Shown here: positions 35,627 through 43,396 of the stretch, one piece after another
Layout: every line of letters begins with the position of its first letter
Numbering within the stretch: position 1 is the first letter of the stretch
NCBI RefSeq assembly: GCF_027886475.1
Contig: NZ_CP115670.1
Location: forward strand, 2,666,001 to 2,730,000
DNA: 64,000 bases
DNA from: Corynebacterium sp. SCR221107
GTDB lineage: Bacteria > Actinomycetota > Actinomycetes > Mycobacteriales > Mycobacteriaceae
Reading direction: 5' to 3'
Position numbers and translations under genes: made by a program
Notes under the pieces: model-generated
What the model was told of the DNA's origin: nothing
Seen by the model: the letters and a program-made list of their open reading frames with translations, nothing else
Database searches by the model: none

Positions 35627-37293
35627 TGCAGATCCTCCTCGGCGGCGCGCAGCACCCACTCGCGGAATTGCTCGCCCTCGGTGCGCTGCTCCTTGTACTT
35701 GGTGACCAGGCGCACCACGTAGTCGCCCACCTCGGTGGAGGTCACCTTGTGCCCGCGCAGCTTGCGCCCGAAGTCCGGGTGCAGGCCCAGCGAGCCGCCC
35801 AGGTGGACCTGGAAGCCCTCGACGCGGTTGCCCTCGGCGTCGGTGACGGTCTGTCCCTTGAAGCCGATGTCGGCGACCTGCGTGCGGGCGCAGGAGTTGG
35901 GGCAGCCGTTGAGCGAGATGCGGATCGGCACGTCCAGGTCGCCGACGCGCTCCTCGAGGTCGTCTACCAGCTCGATGGCGCGGGCCTTGGTGGTCACGTG
36001 CGCCAGCTTGCAGAACTCCAGGCCGGTGCAGGAGACGATGCCGCGGCGGAACTCGCTCGGCTTGGAGTACAAGCCAGTCTCATCCAGGGCCGCCGACAGG
36101 GCCTCGACGTCGCTTTCCTCGATGTCGAGGAAGAGCAGCTCCTTGTCTGGGGTGGTGCGCAGGCGGGTGATGCCGAACTTCTCTGCAACGTCGGCGATCG
36201 CGATGAGCTGCTCGCCGGTGGCGTGTCCCACGGTCGGCTTGACGCCGAGGTAGAACTTGCCGTCCTTCTGCTTGTGCAGGCCGAGGTGATCGCGCGAGCC
36301 TGGGTTCTCCGGCACGTGGGGGCCGTCGATGAGCGGGGTGTCCAGGTACTCGGTCTCGAGCACCTCGCGGAACTTCTCGATGCCCCACTGCGCAACGAGG
36401 AACTTCAGGCGCGCGCGGTTGCGCAGGCGGCGGAAGCCGTAGTCGCGGAAGACGCGGGCTACCGCGGCCCACACCTCGGGCACCCGTTCGAGCGGGATCC
36501 ACGCGCCCAGCGACTGGGCCAGCATCGGGTTGGTGGACAGGCCGCCGCCGACATAGCACTCGAAGCCCGGCCCGAACTCCGGGTGCACGGAGGCGATAAA
36601 GGAGATGTCCTGGATCTCGTGGGTCACGTCCTGGCGGGCGTTGCCGGTGATCGCGGTCTTGAACTTGCGCGGCAGGTTGTGGAACTCTTCGCGCGGGAGG
36701 TAATTGTTGACGATCTCGTCGATGGCCGGGGTGCCGTCGATGATCTCGTCGGCGGCAACGCCTGCGACTGGGGAGCCCAGCACCACGCGCGGGACGTCGC
36801 CGCACCCTAACAGGGTGGACAGGCCGTTGGCCTCGAGCTTGTCCCAGATGGCCGGGACATCCTCGATGCGCACCCAGTGCAGCTGGATGTTCTGGCGGTC
36901 GGTGAAGTCCGCGGTCGAGCGGGCGTAGTCGCGGGAAATCTCGCCCACGGTGCGCAGCTGCTGCGGGGTGACCCGGCCGCCGTCGAAGCGCACGCGCAGC
37001 ATGAAGAACTCGTCCTGCAGCTCGGAGTTCTCCAGCTGGCCGGTGTACTCGCCGCCTAAGTCCTGACGACGCTGGGTGTACAGGCCCAGCCACTTAAAGC
37101 GCGGCGCCAGGTCCTCCGCCGGGATGGAGCTAAAGCCCTGCTTGGAGTAGATATCAATGACACGCTGGCGCGCGGACAGGCCGCCGTCTTCCTGCTTGAT
37201 GCGTTCGTCGGCGTTCAACGGCTTTTGTCCGTCGATCTTCCACTGTCCTTCAGACTTCTGTGGACGACGACTCGTCTTCGTTGGGGTGGTCAT
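35623..37293 (-). CDS. cysI: Ferredoxin-dependent sulfite reductase CysI
   Basis: CysI reduces sulfite to sulfide with six electrons. The 556-residue protein has the sulfite/nitrite reductase repeat structure and the siroheme-[4Fe-4S] ligand motifs CTGLEFC (C-x5-C) and GCPNSCAR (C-x3-C). It lacks a flavoprotein partner; electrons probably come from ferredoxin reduced by Fpr2, which is encoded divergently. It heads the operon cysI-X-H-D-N-Y-Z. The 401-bp divergent region carries McbR-type sites. Confidence 0.94.
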   Translation of the reverse strand: MTTPTKTSRRPQKSEGQWKIDGQKPLNADERIKQEDGGLSARQRVIDIYSKQGFSSIPAEDLAPRFKWLGLYTQRRQDLGGEYTGQLENSELQDEFFMLRVRFDGGRVTPQQLRTVGEISRDYARSTADFTDRQNIQLHWVRIEDVPAIWDKLEANGLSTLLGCGDVPRVVLGSPVAGVAADEIIDGTPAIDEIVNNYLPREEFHNLPRKFKTAITGNARQDVTHEIQDISFIASVHPEFGPGFECYVGGGLSTNPMLAQSLGAWIPLERVPEVWAAVARVFRDYGFRRLRNRARLKFLVAQWGIEKFREVLETEYLDTPLIDGPHVPENPGSRDHLGLHKQKDGKFYLGVKPTVGHATGEQLIAIADVAEKFGITRLRTTPDKELLFLDIEESDVEALSAALDETGLYSKPSEFRRGIVSCTGLEFCKLAHVTTKARAIELVDDLEERVGDLDVPIRISLNGCPNSCARTQVADIGFKGQTVTDAEGNRVEGFQVHLGGSLGLHPDFGRKLRGHKVTSTEVGDYVVRLVTKYKEQRTEGEQFREWVLRAAEEDLQ

Positions 37294-37374
37294 ATGTGGG
37301 CTTATATCTTTCTATTCGCTCGTTGCTGTAGAAAACAATCTAGGCATACCAACCTGTCTAAGCAAGGGTCTAAA

Positions 37375-37390
37375 TAGACCAAGCGGTATG
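37375..37390. promoter_or_regulatory. McbR/CysR-type site 1 (cysI side)
   Basis: TAGAC-CAAGCG-GTATG keeps one perfect half of the McbR operator TAGAC-N6-GTCTA. It also forms the perfect dyad GGTCTA-AA-TAGACC with the bases just before it (37368-37381). It lies about 80 bp from the cysI start. Confidence 0.55.
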
Positions 37391-37452
37391 CTCAAACCCC
37401 TACGACCATCGCTTACCTGCTTTTTTAAAAATACAACAGGGTGAATATAATG

Positions 37453-37468
37453 TAGACCGCTTTGTCTT
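37453..37468. promoter_or_regulatory. McbR-type site 2, central
   Basis: TAGAC-CGCTTT-GTCTT matches the published McbR consensus TAGAC-N6-GTCTA at 9 of 10 positions. McbR represses sulfur genes in C. glutamicum. Confidence 0.7.
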
Positions 37469-37535
37469 AAAGGGGTGTTTTCTGAATTTAATCTCCCCTC
37501 GTCTTGCAAATCGACGCCTCAACACGTTACCTTTA

Positions 37536-37551
37536 CGTACCACTTGGTCTA
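37536..37551. promoter_or_regulatory. McbR/CysR-type half-site (fpr2 side)
   Basis: CGTAC-CACTTG-GTCTA has a perfect right half and shares the central CTTG with the other sulfur-gene sites. It lies about 144 bp upstream of fpr2. Confidence 0.4.
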
Positions 37552-37603
37552 TTTTGCGGTTCAAACGTGAATCCGCCCGCATCCCGCGACCAAGACAAGC
37601 TTT

Positions 37604-37641
37604 GCTTTCCGACGTTCACCGTGCCCCGCGCGTCGGCAAGC
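37604..37641. repeat. Inverted pair of the dispersed-repeat core in the fpr2 leader
   Basis: GCTTTCCGACG (37604-37614) faces CGTCGGCAAGC (37631-37641) with 16 nt between, giving an 11-bp stem with one mismatch. It lies 54 bp upstream of the fpr2 start, within the likely transcribed leader, where it could fold. Confidence 0.65.
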
Positions 37642-37694
37642 ACAAACCGCAATATACGAAAACCCCACAAAGAAAGGCCACAAGGCTTCCCATC

Positions 37695-39053
37695 ATGAGC
37701 ACCTCCTCCCCGCTTCGCGTCGCCGTCATCGGCGCAGGCCCAGCCGGTATCTACGCTTCCGACATCCTGGTGAAAAACACCGACGGCAACGTGGCCATCG
37801 ACCTCATCGAGCAGATGCCCGCGCCTTTCGGCCTCATCCGCTACGGCGTGGCCCCCGACCACCCGCGCATCAAGGGCATTATCACCTCCCTGCACCGCGT
37901 GCTGGACACCCCGCAGATCCGCCTGCTGGGCAACATCCACGTCGGGCGCGACGTCACCGTTGAGGACCTCCAAAGCCACTACGACGCCGTCATCTTCGCC
38001 ACCGGCGCCGTCGGCGACCGTCGCATCGGCATCCCGGGCGAGGACCTCGAGGGCGTGCACGGCGCCGGCGAGTTCGTCGGCTTCTACGACGGCAACCCCC
38101 GCTTCGAGCGCGACTGGGACCTGTCTGCAAAGGAAGTAGCCGTGATCGGCGTGGGCAACGTCGGCCTGGACGTCGCCCGCATCCTGGCCAAGACCGGCGA
38201 CGAGCTACTGGTCACCGAGATCCCAGACAACGTCTACGCCTGCCTGAAGGAAAACAAGGCCGAGACCGTGCGCGTATTCGGCCGCCGCGGCCCGGCCCAG
38301 GTCAAATTCTCCCCGCAGGAGCTCAAGGAGCTCGACCACTCCCCGACCATCAACGTGGTCGTCGACCCTGAGGACATCGACTACGACGCCGCCTCCGAAC
38401 AGGCCCGCCGCGATTCGAAGTCCCAGGACCTGGTCTGCCAGATCATCGAAAACTACGCCATCCGCGAGCCGAAGCAGGCCCCGCACACCCTCCAGATCCA
38501 CCTATTCGAAAACCCGGTGGAGATCCTGGGCGAGGACGGCAAGGTGGTTGGCCTGCGCACCGAGCGCACCGAGCTGACCGGCGACGGCCAGGTCCGCGGC
38601 ACCGGCAAGTTCACCGACTGGCCAGTCCAGGCGGTCTACGCCGCGGTGGGCTACCGCTCCGACGCCATCGACGGTGTGCCCTTCAATGAGGTCAAAAACG
38701 TCATCTCCAACGACGGCGGCCACGTCATCGACGAAGACGGCGAGATCCTGCCCGGCCTGTACACCACCGGCTGGATCAAGCGCGGCCCGGTGGGGCTGAT
38801 CGGCAACACCAAGTCCGACGCCAAGGAAACCATCGATATGCTGCTTTCCGACGCCGCAGCCGGCAAGCTTCGCACCGACTTCGACGGCGACTTCGCCGAC
38901 TTCCTCGCCGAGCGCGGCATCGACTACACCACCTGGGAGGGTTGGCACGCCCTCGACGCCGCCGAGCGCGCCCTCGGCGAGGCCGAGGATCGCGAGCGCA
39001 AGAAGATCGTCGAGTGGGCCGACATGGTCGAGGCCTCCAAGGCCCGCGTCTAA
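37695..39053 (+). CDS. fpr2: Ferredoxin-NADP+ reductase (FprA type)
   Basis: This 452-residue FprA-type flavoprotein moves electrons between NADPH and ferredoxin. The FAD motif VAVIGAGPAGIYASDIL is at the N-terminus, followed by QMPAPFGLIRYGVAPDHP and the NADP-binding region VAVIGVGNVGLDVARIL. The C-terminal GLYTTGWIKRGPVGLIGNTKSDA is the family signature. It is divergent from cysI and, as in C. glutamicum, forms part of the sulfur-assimilation cluster, supplying electrons to sulfite reductase. The ATG at 37695 is chosen; an earlier in-frame extension runs through the leader repeat pair. A terminator follows. Confidence 0.93.
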   Translation: MSTSSPLRVAVIGAGPAGIYASDILVKNTDGNVAIDLIEQMPAPFGLIRYGVAPDHPRIKGIITSLHRVLDTPQIRLLGNIHVGRDVTVEDLQSHYDAVIFATGAVGDRRIGIPGEDLEGVHGAGEFVGFYDGNPRFERDWDLSAKEVAVIGVGNVGLDVARILAKTGDELLVTEIPDNVYACLKENKAETVRVFGRRGPAQVKFSPQELKELDHSPTINVVVDPEDIDYDAASEQARRDSKSQDLVCQIIENYAIREPKQAPHTLQIHLFENPVEILGEDGKVVGLRTERTELTGDGQVRGTGKFTDWPVQAVYAAVGYRSDAIDGVPFNEVKNVISNDGGHVIDEDGEILPGLYTTGWIKRGPVGLIGNTKSDAKETIDMLLSDAAAGKLRTDFDGDFADFLAERGIDYTTWEGWHALDAAERALGEAEDRERKKIVEWADMVEASKARV

Positions 39054-39067
39054 ACGCGACCATGACT

Positions 39068-39105
39068 AAGAGCCGGAGAGCCCGCGGGGCTTTTCGGCTC
39101 TTTAA
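39068..39105 (+). terminator. Terminator of fpr2
   Basis: AAGAGCCG pairs with CGGCTCTT, with an inner AGCCCGCGGGGCT-like stem, followed by TAAGTTT. It may also serve the convergent gene at 39118. Confidence 0.75.
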
Positions 39106-39117
39106 GTTTCGGCGGTC

Positions 39118-40608
39118 TCAGGACCTTTCAGCGCGCACCAAGCGGTAGCGCTGCTTAGGACTCCTATTCGGCTCAGTTCTTTCGACTATTCCTTCATCTA
39201 TGAGGATATTCACCGTTCGACGCACCGTGGCCAGGACTACACCAGCAGCGGCGGCCAAGTCTCTAGACGATGCGGAGCTGTGCTGTGCGAGATAGTCGAG
39301 AACGACCTTGCGGGTTGAGCCCCACTCTCTCGATGCCTGTTCAGCAGGAGTGGGCTTGCGTTTGAAAAATTCGAGCCGGAATCCATTGAGATTGCTGTGC
39401 GGCGCAGGCGGAGGCAGCAACTCCTGCTGAAGCTTATCCAGAATTTCCTGATAGCCCGACCCCCGGTTCTCGGCGACGAATCCTCCTTCCTCATACGGAG
39501 TCGACTCAAGTAAACGAGCCAACACCTCGTTCCTCGAGCTACTTTGGCCATCCTGCCCGAGAGATTCCACCGTCACCGGCCCATAGAGCCCGCCTGGGTT
39601 AAGCACCTCCAATCGATCTAGATACAAGTTGACCTGTACTTGTGTTCCTCTTGCACCTGGGGAGTAATCGCGGTGTAAAAGCGCATTCGTCACCGCTTCA
39701 CGAACTGCTGCAGGAGGAAAATCAAACAGATCGTGGCGAAGCGAATCCTTGATAATTGCTCCCCGAGGCGATGACTTCTTTACTGTCTCTACGACATCAA
39801 ATACCATCGCAGGAATTGGCCCTTCGAGAACAAGCGAATTTAAGTAGCGGACACCAGACTCATCGCTTGCCTTGGTTACTCCCTTGTAATGGGTAAATAC
39901 AACCGACAATTGAGGGAAAAACTGCTGGGGATACTCTCCAAGAGCAAGCAGCGCAGCCAAGGTTGGACGTAGCCGTTGCGACTCATCCGCGTGCGCAATG
40001 TTGAGACGCTGTAACAGCTTTTCTTTGGGTGTTTTCCCCAATAGCCTCGGACGAGCCTCGCGTTCCCGCGCAATCAAGGACTCCAACAACTTCGCGTCAA
40101 GGTCATCAAGAGTGGCTTCAGAAACAAGTTCGCGGTCCCACCTTGGCTGATGAACCTGTTCCAACATCCGATCTATCTCATAGTTAGAGAGCCGATGATC
40201 TCCATCATTTGTACGGATGAACGAACCTTGGTAACGCCCCTTCGTCGTGACAAAAACCGGCTTTTCGTGCGGTTCTGCGGGCAACACTTCAGCGACTACC
40301 ACCCAACCATCCTCAAAAGGAAGTGTTTCCAATGTTGCAGGTCGCACGGGCGGTGTGAGCTTGTTACTGAGCACCTCTGCGAGCGCATCACTAATCTTTG
40401 CGTGGCGGAATTGATCTGAAGTGATAAAGCCTGCATTCTCATCAAGCCCCAGAATGATGGTGCCGCCAGAACCATTGGCGAATGCCGAAACCGACTCGAC
40501 GATCCCCTTCGGTAGACCACTAAAAGCAGCTTTGACCTCTACCTGCTGATTATCCGTTCCACGTTTGCGCAGTTGCTCAACCAGTTCCTGAAGCTCATCA
40601 GAACGCAT
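39118..40608 (-). CDS. Schlafen/AlbA_2 ATP-binding regulator with C-terminal helix-turn-helix
   Basis: The 496-residue protein has an N-terminal AlbA_2 (Schlafen-like) domain (about 1-130). It includes ESVSAFANGSGGTIILGLDEN, the usual motif for this DNA- or nucleotide-binding domain. An ATPase-like C-terminal region follows (DFPPAAVREAVTNALLHRDY with RGSGYQEIL, reminiscent of GHKL folds), and the last 75 residues form a winged HTH (SSRDLAAAAGVVLATVRRTVNILIDEG). Such proteins are usually annotated as putative transcriptional regulators, and some belong to defence islands. Codons here are less GC-rich than in neighbours, which suggests transfer. Its start is 33 bp from a dense array of 12-bp repeats that overlaps its promoter, so it is likely self-regulated. 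Confidence 0.85.
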   Translation of the reverse strand: MRSDELQELVEQLRKRGTDNQQVEVKAAFSGLPKGIVESVSAFANGSGGTIILGLDENAGFITSDQFRHAKISDALAEVLSNKLTPPVRPATLETLPFEDGWVVVAEVLPAEPHEKPVFVTTKGRYQGSFIRTNDGDHRLSNYEIDRMLEQVHQPRWDRELVSEATLDDLDAKLLESLIAREREARPRLLGKTPKEKLLQRLNIAHADESQRLRPTLAALLALGEYPQQFFPQLSVVFTHYKGVTKASDESGVRYLNSLVLEGPIPAMVFDVVETVKKSSPRGAIIKDSLRHDLFDFPPAAVREAVTNALLHRDYSPGARGTQVQVNLYLDRLEVLNPGGLYGPVTVESLGQDGQSSSRNEVLARLLESTPYEEGGFVAENRGSGYQEILDKLQQELLPPPAPHSNLNGFRLEFFKRKPTPAEQASREWGSTRKVVLDYLAQHSSASSRDLAAAAGVVLATVRRTVNILIDEGIVERTEPNRSPKQRYRLVRAERS

Positions 40609-40640
40609 GAGGAGGCCACCTTAACCTTTATTTGACATGC

Positions 40641-40714
40641 AACACTGCATATAACACTACACATAACACTACACATTGAATTGCTAAGTGTATACAGTGT
40701 TCCGCACTATACAC
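40641..40714. repeat. Operator-like repeat cluster A
   Basis: Three contiguous 12-mers, AACACTGCATAT and twice AACACTACACAT (40641-40676), are followed by an inverted unit AACACTGTATAC (40690-40701, minus) and a weaker direct unit (40703-40714). The cluster sits 33 bp upstream of the AlbA_2 gene and includes its probable promoter. Confidence 0.85.
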
Positions 40715-40797
40715 ACCAGGAAACGGCAGCCTAAAATTACCCTAAGCTGGTTTTTTCCGTTCTTTATTGCACAATTACCGTAGGCAAAATATCGCAC
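40715..40797. other. AT-rich spacer between the repeat clusters
   Basis: About 80 bp without repeat units, AT-rich, with no gene or clear promoter elements. Confidence 0.4.
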
Positions 40798-40867
40798 AAC
40801 ACTACACATAACACTGCACATCGCGGTGTGTAGTGTGTACAGTGTTATGTGTAGTGTGTGCAGTGTT
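40798..40867. repeat. Operator-like repeat cluster B
   Basis: Two direct 12-mers (AACACTACACAT at 40798-40809, AACACTGCACAT at 40810-40821) are followed by two tandem 21-bp units in opposite orientation (40826-40846 and 40847-40867), which differ at only 2 of 21 bases. Each 21-mer combines a full and a shortened copy of the same motif. The cluster is about 190 bp upstream of the malic enzyme gene. Confidence 0.85.
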
Positions 40868-40897
40868 CAGCCTCCGTCAACGTCCGGGCGCGCGGCG

Positions 40898-40910
40898 GGC
40901 GTCGGCAAGC
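40898..40910 (-). repeat. Dispersed-repeat core in the malE leader
   Basis: GGCGTCGGCAAGC is the reverse of GCTTGCCGACGCC, the G variant of the repeat core. It is intergenic, between repeat cluster B and malE. Confidence 0.5.
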
Positions 40911-41057
40911 GCAAGATCCCACATGGCGGGACAAAATACCCCTATTTTCACAGGGATTGGTCACAAAAGTTCACGCAATGAAATAGATAACCGTAGTATC
41001 ACGGGTTTAGAACTGCCCCCTTTTTCACTTGATAATCAGGCAACGGAGTCTTTTGCC

Positions 41058-42233
41058 ATGACGTATTTCGATCTCCCCTTCCAGCCGGACGAACTGACCG
41101 ATGAGGCCATCTTTGCCGCTCACGAAGGCGGAAAGCTGGCGGTCGCCTCGGCGCGCCCGCTGCGCTCACGCCATGACCTTTCGCTGGCCTACACCCCCGG
41201 CGTTGCGCGCGTATGCAAGGCCATCGAGGCCGACGAGTCGCTCTACCCGCGCTACACCGGCACCGGCCGCACCGTCGCCGTGATCTCCGACGGCACCGCC
41301 GTGCTCGGCCTAGGCAACATCGGCCCCAAGGGCGCCATGCCGGTCATGGAGGGCAAGTGCCAGCTGTTTTCCTCCTTCGTCGACCTCAACGCCATCCCGA
41401 TCGTCATCGATGAGACCGACACCGACAAGCTCATCGCTGCCATCGCGGCGATCGCCCCTTCCTTCGGCGCGATCAACCTGGAGGACATCTCCGCGCCGCG
41501 CTGCTTCGAGATCGAGCGCCGTCTCGACGAGATGCTAGACATCCCCGTCTTCCACGACGACCAGCACGGCACCGCCATCGTGCTCACCGCAGGCATCCGC
41601 AACGCCTGCGCGCTCACCGGCCGCAGGCTCGAGGACCTTCGGGTGGTCATCTCCGGCGCGGGCGCTGCCGGTATCGCTTGTTGCAAAATGCTTCTGGGCG
41701 CTGGCGTCACGGACATCATCCTGCTCGACTCCAAGGGGGTTATCCACCCCGACCGCGAAGGCGGCCTGCACCCGGTCAAGCAGGAGATTGCCGAGATCAC
41801 CAACCCGCGCCGGATCACCGACCGCGAGCAGGCCTTCGAGGGTGCCAGCGTGTTTATCGGCCTGTCCCGCGGCAAGGTCGGCGAGGACCTGCTGGTGCGC
41901 ATGGCGGACAAGCCCTTCCTGTTCTCCCTGGCCAACCCGGACCCGGAGATCTTGCCGGAGCTGGCCGCCAAGTACGCCTCCGTGGTCGCCACCGGGCGTT
42001 CCGACCTGCCGAATCAGATCAACAACGTCTTGGCCTTCCCCGGCATCTTCGAGGGCGCGCTCAAGGCCCAGGCCACCGCGATCACCCCTGCCATGAAGCT
42101 GGCCGCCTCCGAGGCCATCGCCTCGATCGTGGGCGAGGACCTGGCCACGGACTACATCATCCCTTCCGCCTTGGATACCCGGGTCGCGCCGGCGGTCGCG
42201 GCCGCTGTGGAGCGCGCAGCGGCCGCGCAATAA
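41058..42233 (+). CDS. malE: Malic enzyme (NAD(P)-dependent)
   Basis: Malic enzyme decarboxylates malate to pyruvate, making NAD(P)H and linking the citric acid cycle to gluconeogenesis or NADPH supply. The 391-residue protein has the bacterial short form with LAYTPGVARVCKAI (substrate tyrosine region), SDGTAVLGLGNIGPKGAMPV, FHDDQHGTAIV and the dinucleotide fold VVISGAGAAGIACCKMLL. The length agrees with the C. glutamicum enzyme, where the gene is malE. The ATG at 41058 has CGGAG upstream; a longer reading passes through repeat cluster B and is rejected. The 449-bp upstream region also serves the divergent AlbA_2 gene. Confidence 0.92.
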   Translation: MTYFDLPFQPDELTDEAIFAAHEGGKLAVASARPLRSRHDLSLAYTPGVARVCKAIEADESLYPRYTGTGRTVAVISDGTAVLGLGNIGPKGAMPVMEGKCQLFSSFVDLNAIPIVIDETDTDKLIAAIAAIAPSFGAINLEDISAPRCFEIERRLDEMLDIPVFHDDQHGTAIVLTAGIRNACALTGRRLEDLRVVISGAGAAGIACCKMLLGAGVTDIILLDSKGVIHPDREGGLHPVKQEIAEITNPRRITDREQAFEGASVFIGLSRGKVGEDLLVRMADKPFLFSLANPDPEILPELAAKYASVVATGRSDLPNQINNVLAFPGIFEGALKAQATAITPAMKLAASEAIASIVGEDLATDYIIPSALDTRVAPAVAAAVERAAAAQ

Positions 42234-42274
42234 TAGTCGTTGTCGGCTGCGGCTGCAGCGCCGCCTGCAGGAAG

Positions 42275-42317
42275 TCTGTGGATAACACATACCGGCGGTA
42301 GTTATCCACAGATTTTT
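42275..42317 (+). terminator. Terminator of malE built from two DnaA boxes
   Basis: TCTGTGGATAAC (42275-42286) pairs with GTTATCCACAGA (42301-42312) and is followed by TTTTT. It includes TGTGGATAA (42277-42285) and TTATCCACA (42302-42310), an inverted pair of perfect DnaA boxes 16 bp apart, as at 9951-9985. It has the form of a terminator, but the sequence choice is notable. Confidence 0.75.
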
Positions 42318-42335
42318 GCTTTCCGACGCCCATAG
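42317..42335 (+). repeat. Dispersed repeat, partial copy
   Basis: The TGCTTTCCGACGCC core is exact; the last five bases are CATAG. It starts on the last T of the malE terminator. The preceding ACAGATTTT is shared with the copy at 49251-49269. Confidence 0.75.
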
Positions 42336-42373
42336 GCTTGCGCGCTTTTCGGCCACCTTTTACCTTCGGCCCT

Positions 42374-43396
42374 ATGAACCCGATCGACCAGCTCACCCAG
42401 CTGTTCAACCAGCCGCTTGTGCTGCTTGAAGCAACCGCCGCCCTCGGCGGTACTAGGCAGCTGAAGGCGCACGGCATGGTCGCCTTTCTTGCCACCACAC
42501 TCGGCTCCTACGCCAAGACCTACTTTGGCGCCACCTCCTGCTCGCGCCTCCAGGCCGACACCCTTGCCGCCATCGAGGGCCACGGCCTCGACTTCGACTA
42601 TCTCCACGAGATAGAGAAGCAGGCGGCCCGCATCAAGGACGAACGCGCCAAATGGCGCCTGCGCCACCACCTGGCCACCGAACTCGCGCCCGGCGTACCG
42701 CTGCGCGAGTTCGCCCGTCAGGCCCGCGAGCACACAACGGCGCTCCTGCCGACGCGGCCCAAGCTGAAGAAGACGTACCAGGTTCAACGCAACGCCAACG
42801 ACCTATGGAAGATCACCATCATCGGCGAGCCCGAGGACATCGACCGCATCGAACACCTCATCAAAAACGCCGACGACCCCGCCCGAGAGCTGCTTGACGA
42901 AGACAAGGCAACCGTCGTCAAGGTGCTGCGCCCCGTGGTCACCATCCCCCTCGACGCCCTCGACACCCTCATCGACGGCACCGGCGACGAGGCCGTCTTT
43001 GCCTGCTCCGACGGGATAAGAAGAACCAGCACCCAGCTGGCCCGCTCCAAGCTCGAACCCCACTTCTATGTCGGGCTGATCCACCCCGTCGAAGGCCCTG
43101 TCGACCTGGTGCGCACGAGCCGATTCCCCAACGAGAAGCAACGCATCCTCGCCAAAGTGGAATCCCCCGCCTGCGTACACCCCACCTGCAACAAGCCCGC
43201 CGACTACTGCCAGATCCACCACATCCACCCCTGGAACCAAGGAGGAACCACCACCAGCTCCAACCTCACCGTCTTGTGCCCCTTCCACAACGGAAGAAAC
43301 GACGACGACCCCACCGCCCCGAAGCACGGCCGCGTCGAACGCATAGACGGCGCCCCGGTCTGGGTCTACCCGCCCTGGCACCACAAGGCGCTCTAA
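42374..43396 (+). CDS. DUF222 / HNH endonuclease domain protein
   Basis: The 340-residue protein has a helical N-terminal DUF222-like region and a C-terminal HNH motif: CVHPTCNKPADYC, then QIHHIHPWNQGGTTTSSNL and LCPFHNGRNDDD. It is a diverged paralogue of the protein at 6625-7713. The ATG at 42374 lies 7 nt after TACCTT, so it may be leaderless. Its stop codon overlaps by 3 nt the stop of the convergent nucleosidase gene. Function unknown; the family is multicopy in actinobacteria. Confidence 0.85.
   Translation: MNPIDQLTQLFNQPLVLLEATAALGGTRQLKAHGMVAFLATTLGSYAKTYFGATSCSRLQADTLAAIEGHGLDFDYLHEIEKQAARIKDERAKWRLRHHLATELAPGVPLREFARQAREHTTALLPTRPKLKKTYQVQRNANDLWKITIIGEPEDIDRIEHLIKNADDPARELLDEDKATVVKVLRPVVTIPLDALDTLIDGTGDEAVFACSDGIRRTSTQLARSKLEPHFYVGLIHPVEGPVDLVRTSRFPNEKQRILAKVESPACVHPTCNKPADYCQIHHIHPWNQGGTTTSSNLTVLCPFHNGRNDDDPTAPKHGRVERIDGAPVWVYPPWHHKAL

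Noticed and set aside
40641-40867. CRISPR-like array
   Set aside because: Units are 12 or 21 bp, contiguous or overlapping, occur in both orientations and have no unique spacers of regular length; no cas genes are nearby. Operator repeats fit better.
40833-41057. N-terminal extension of malic enzyme by 75 codons
   Set aside because: It would translate repeat cluster B, has no homology to malic enzymes and bypasses a good ribosome site at the ATG 41058.
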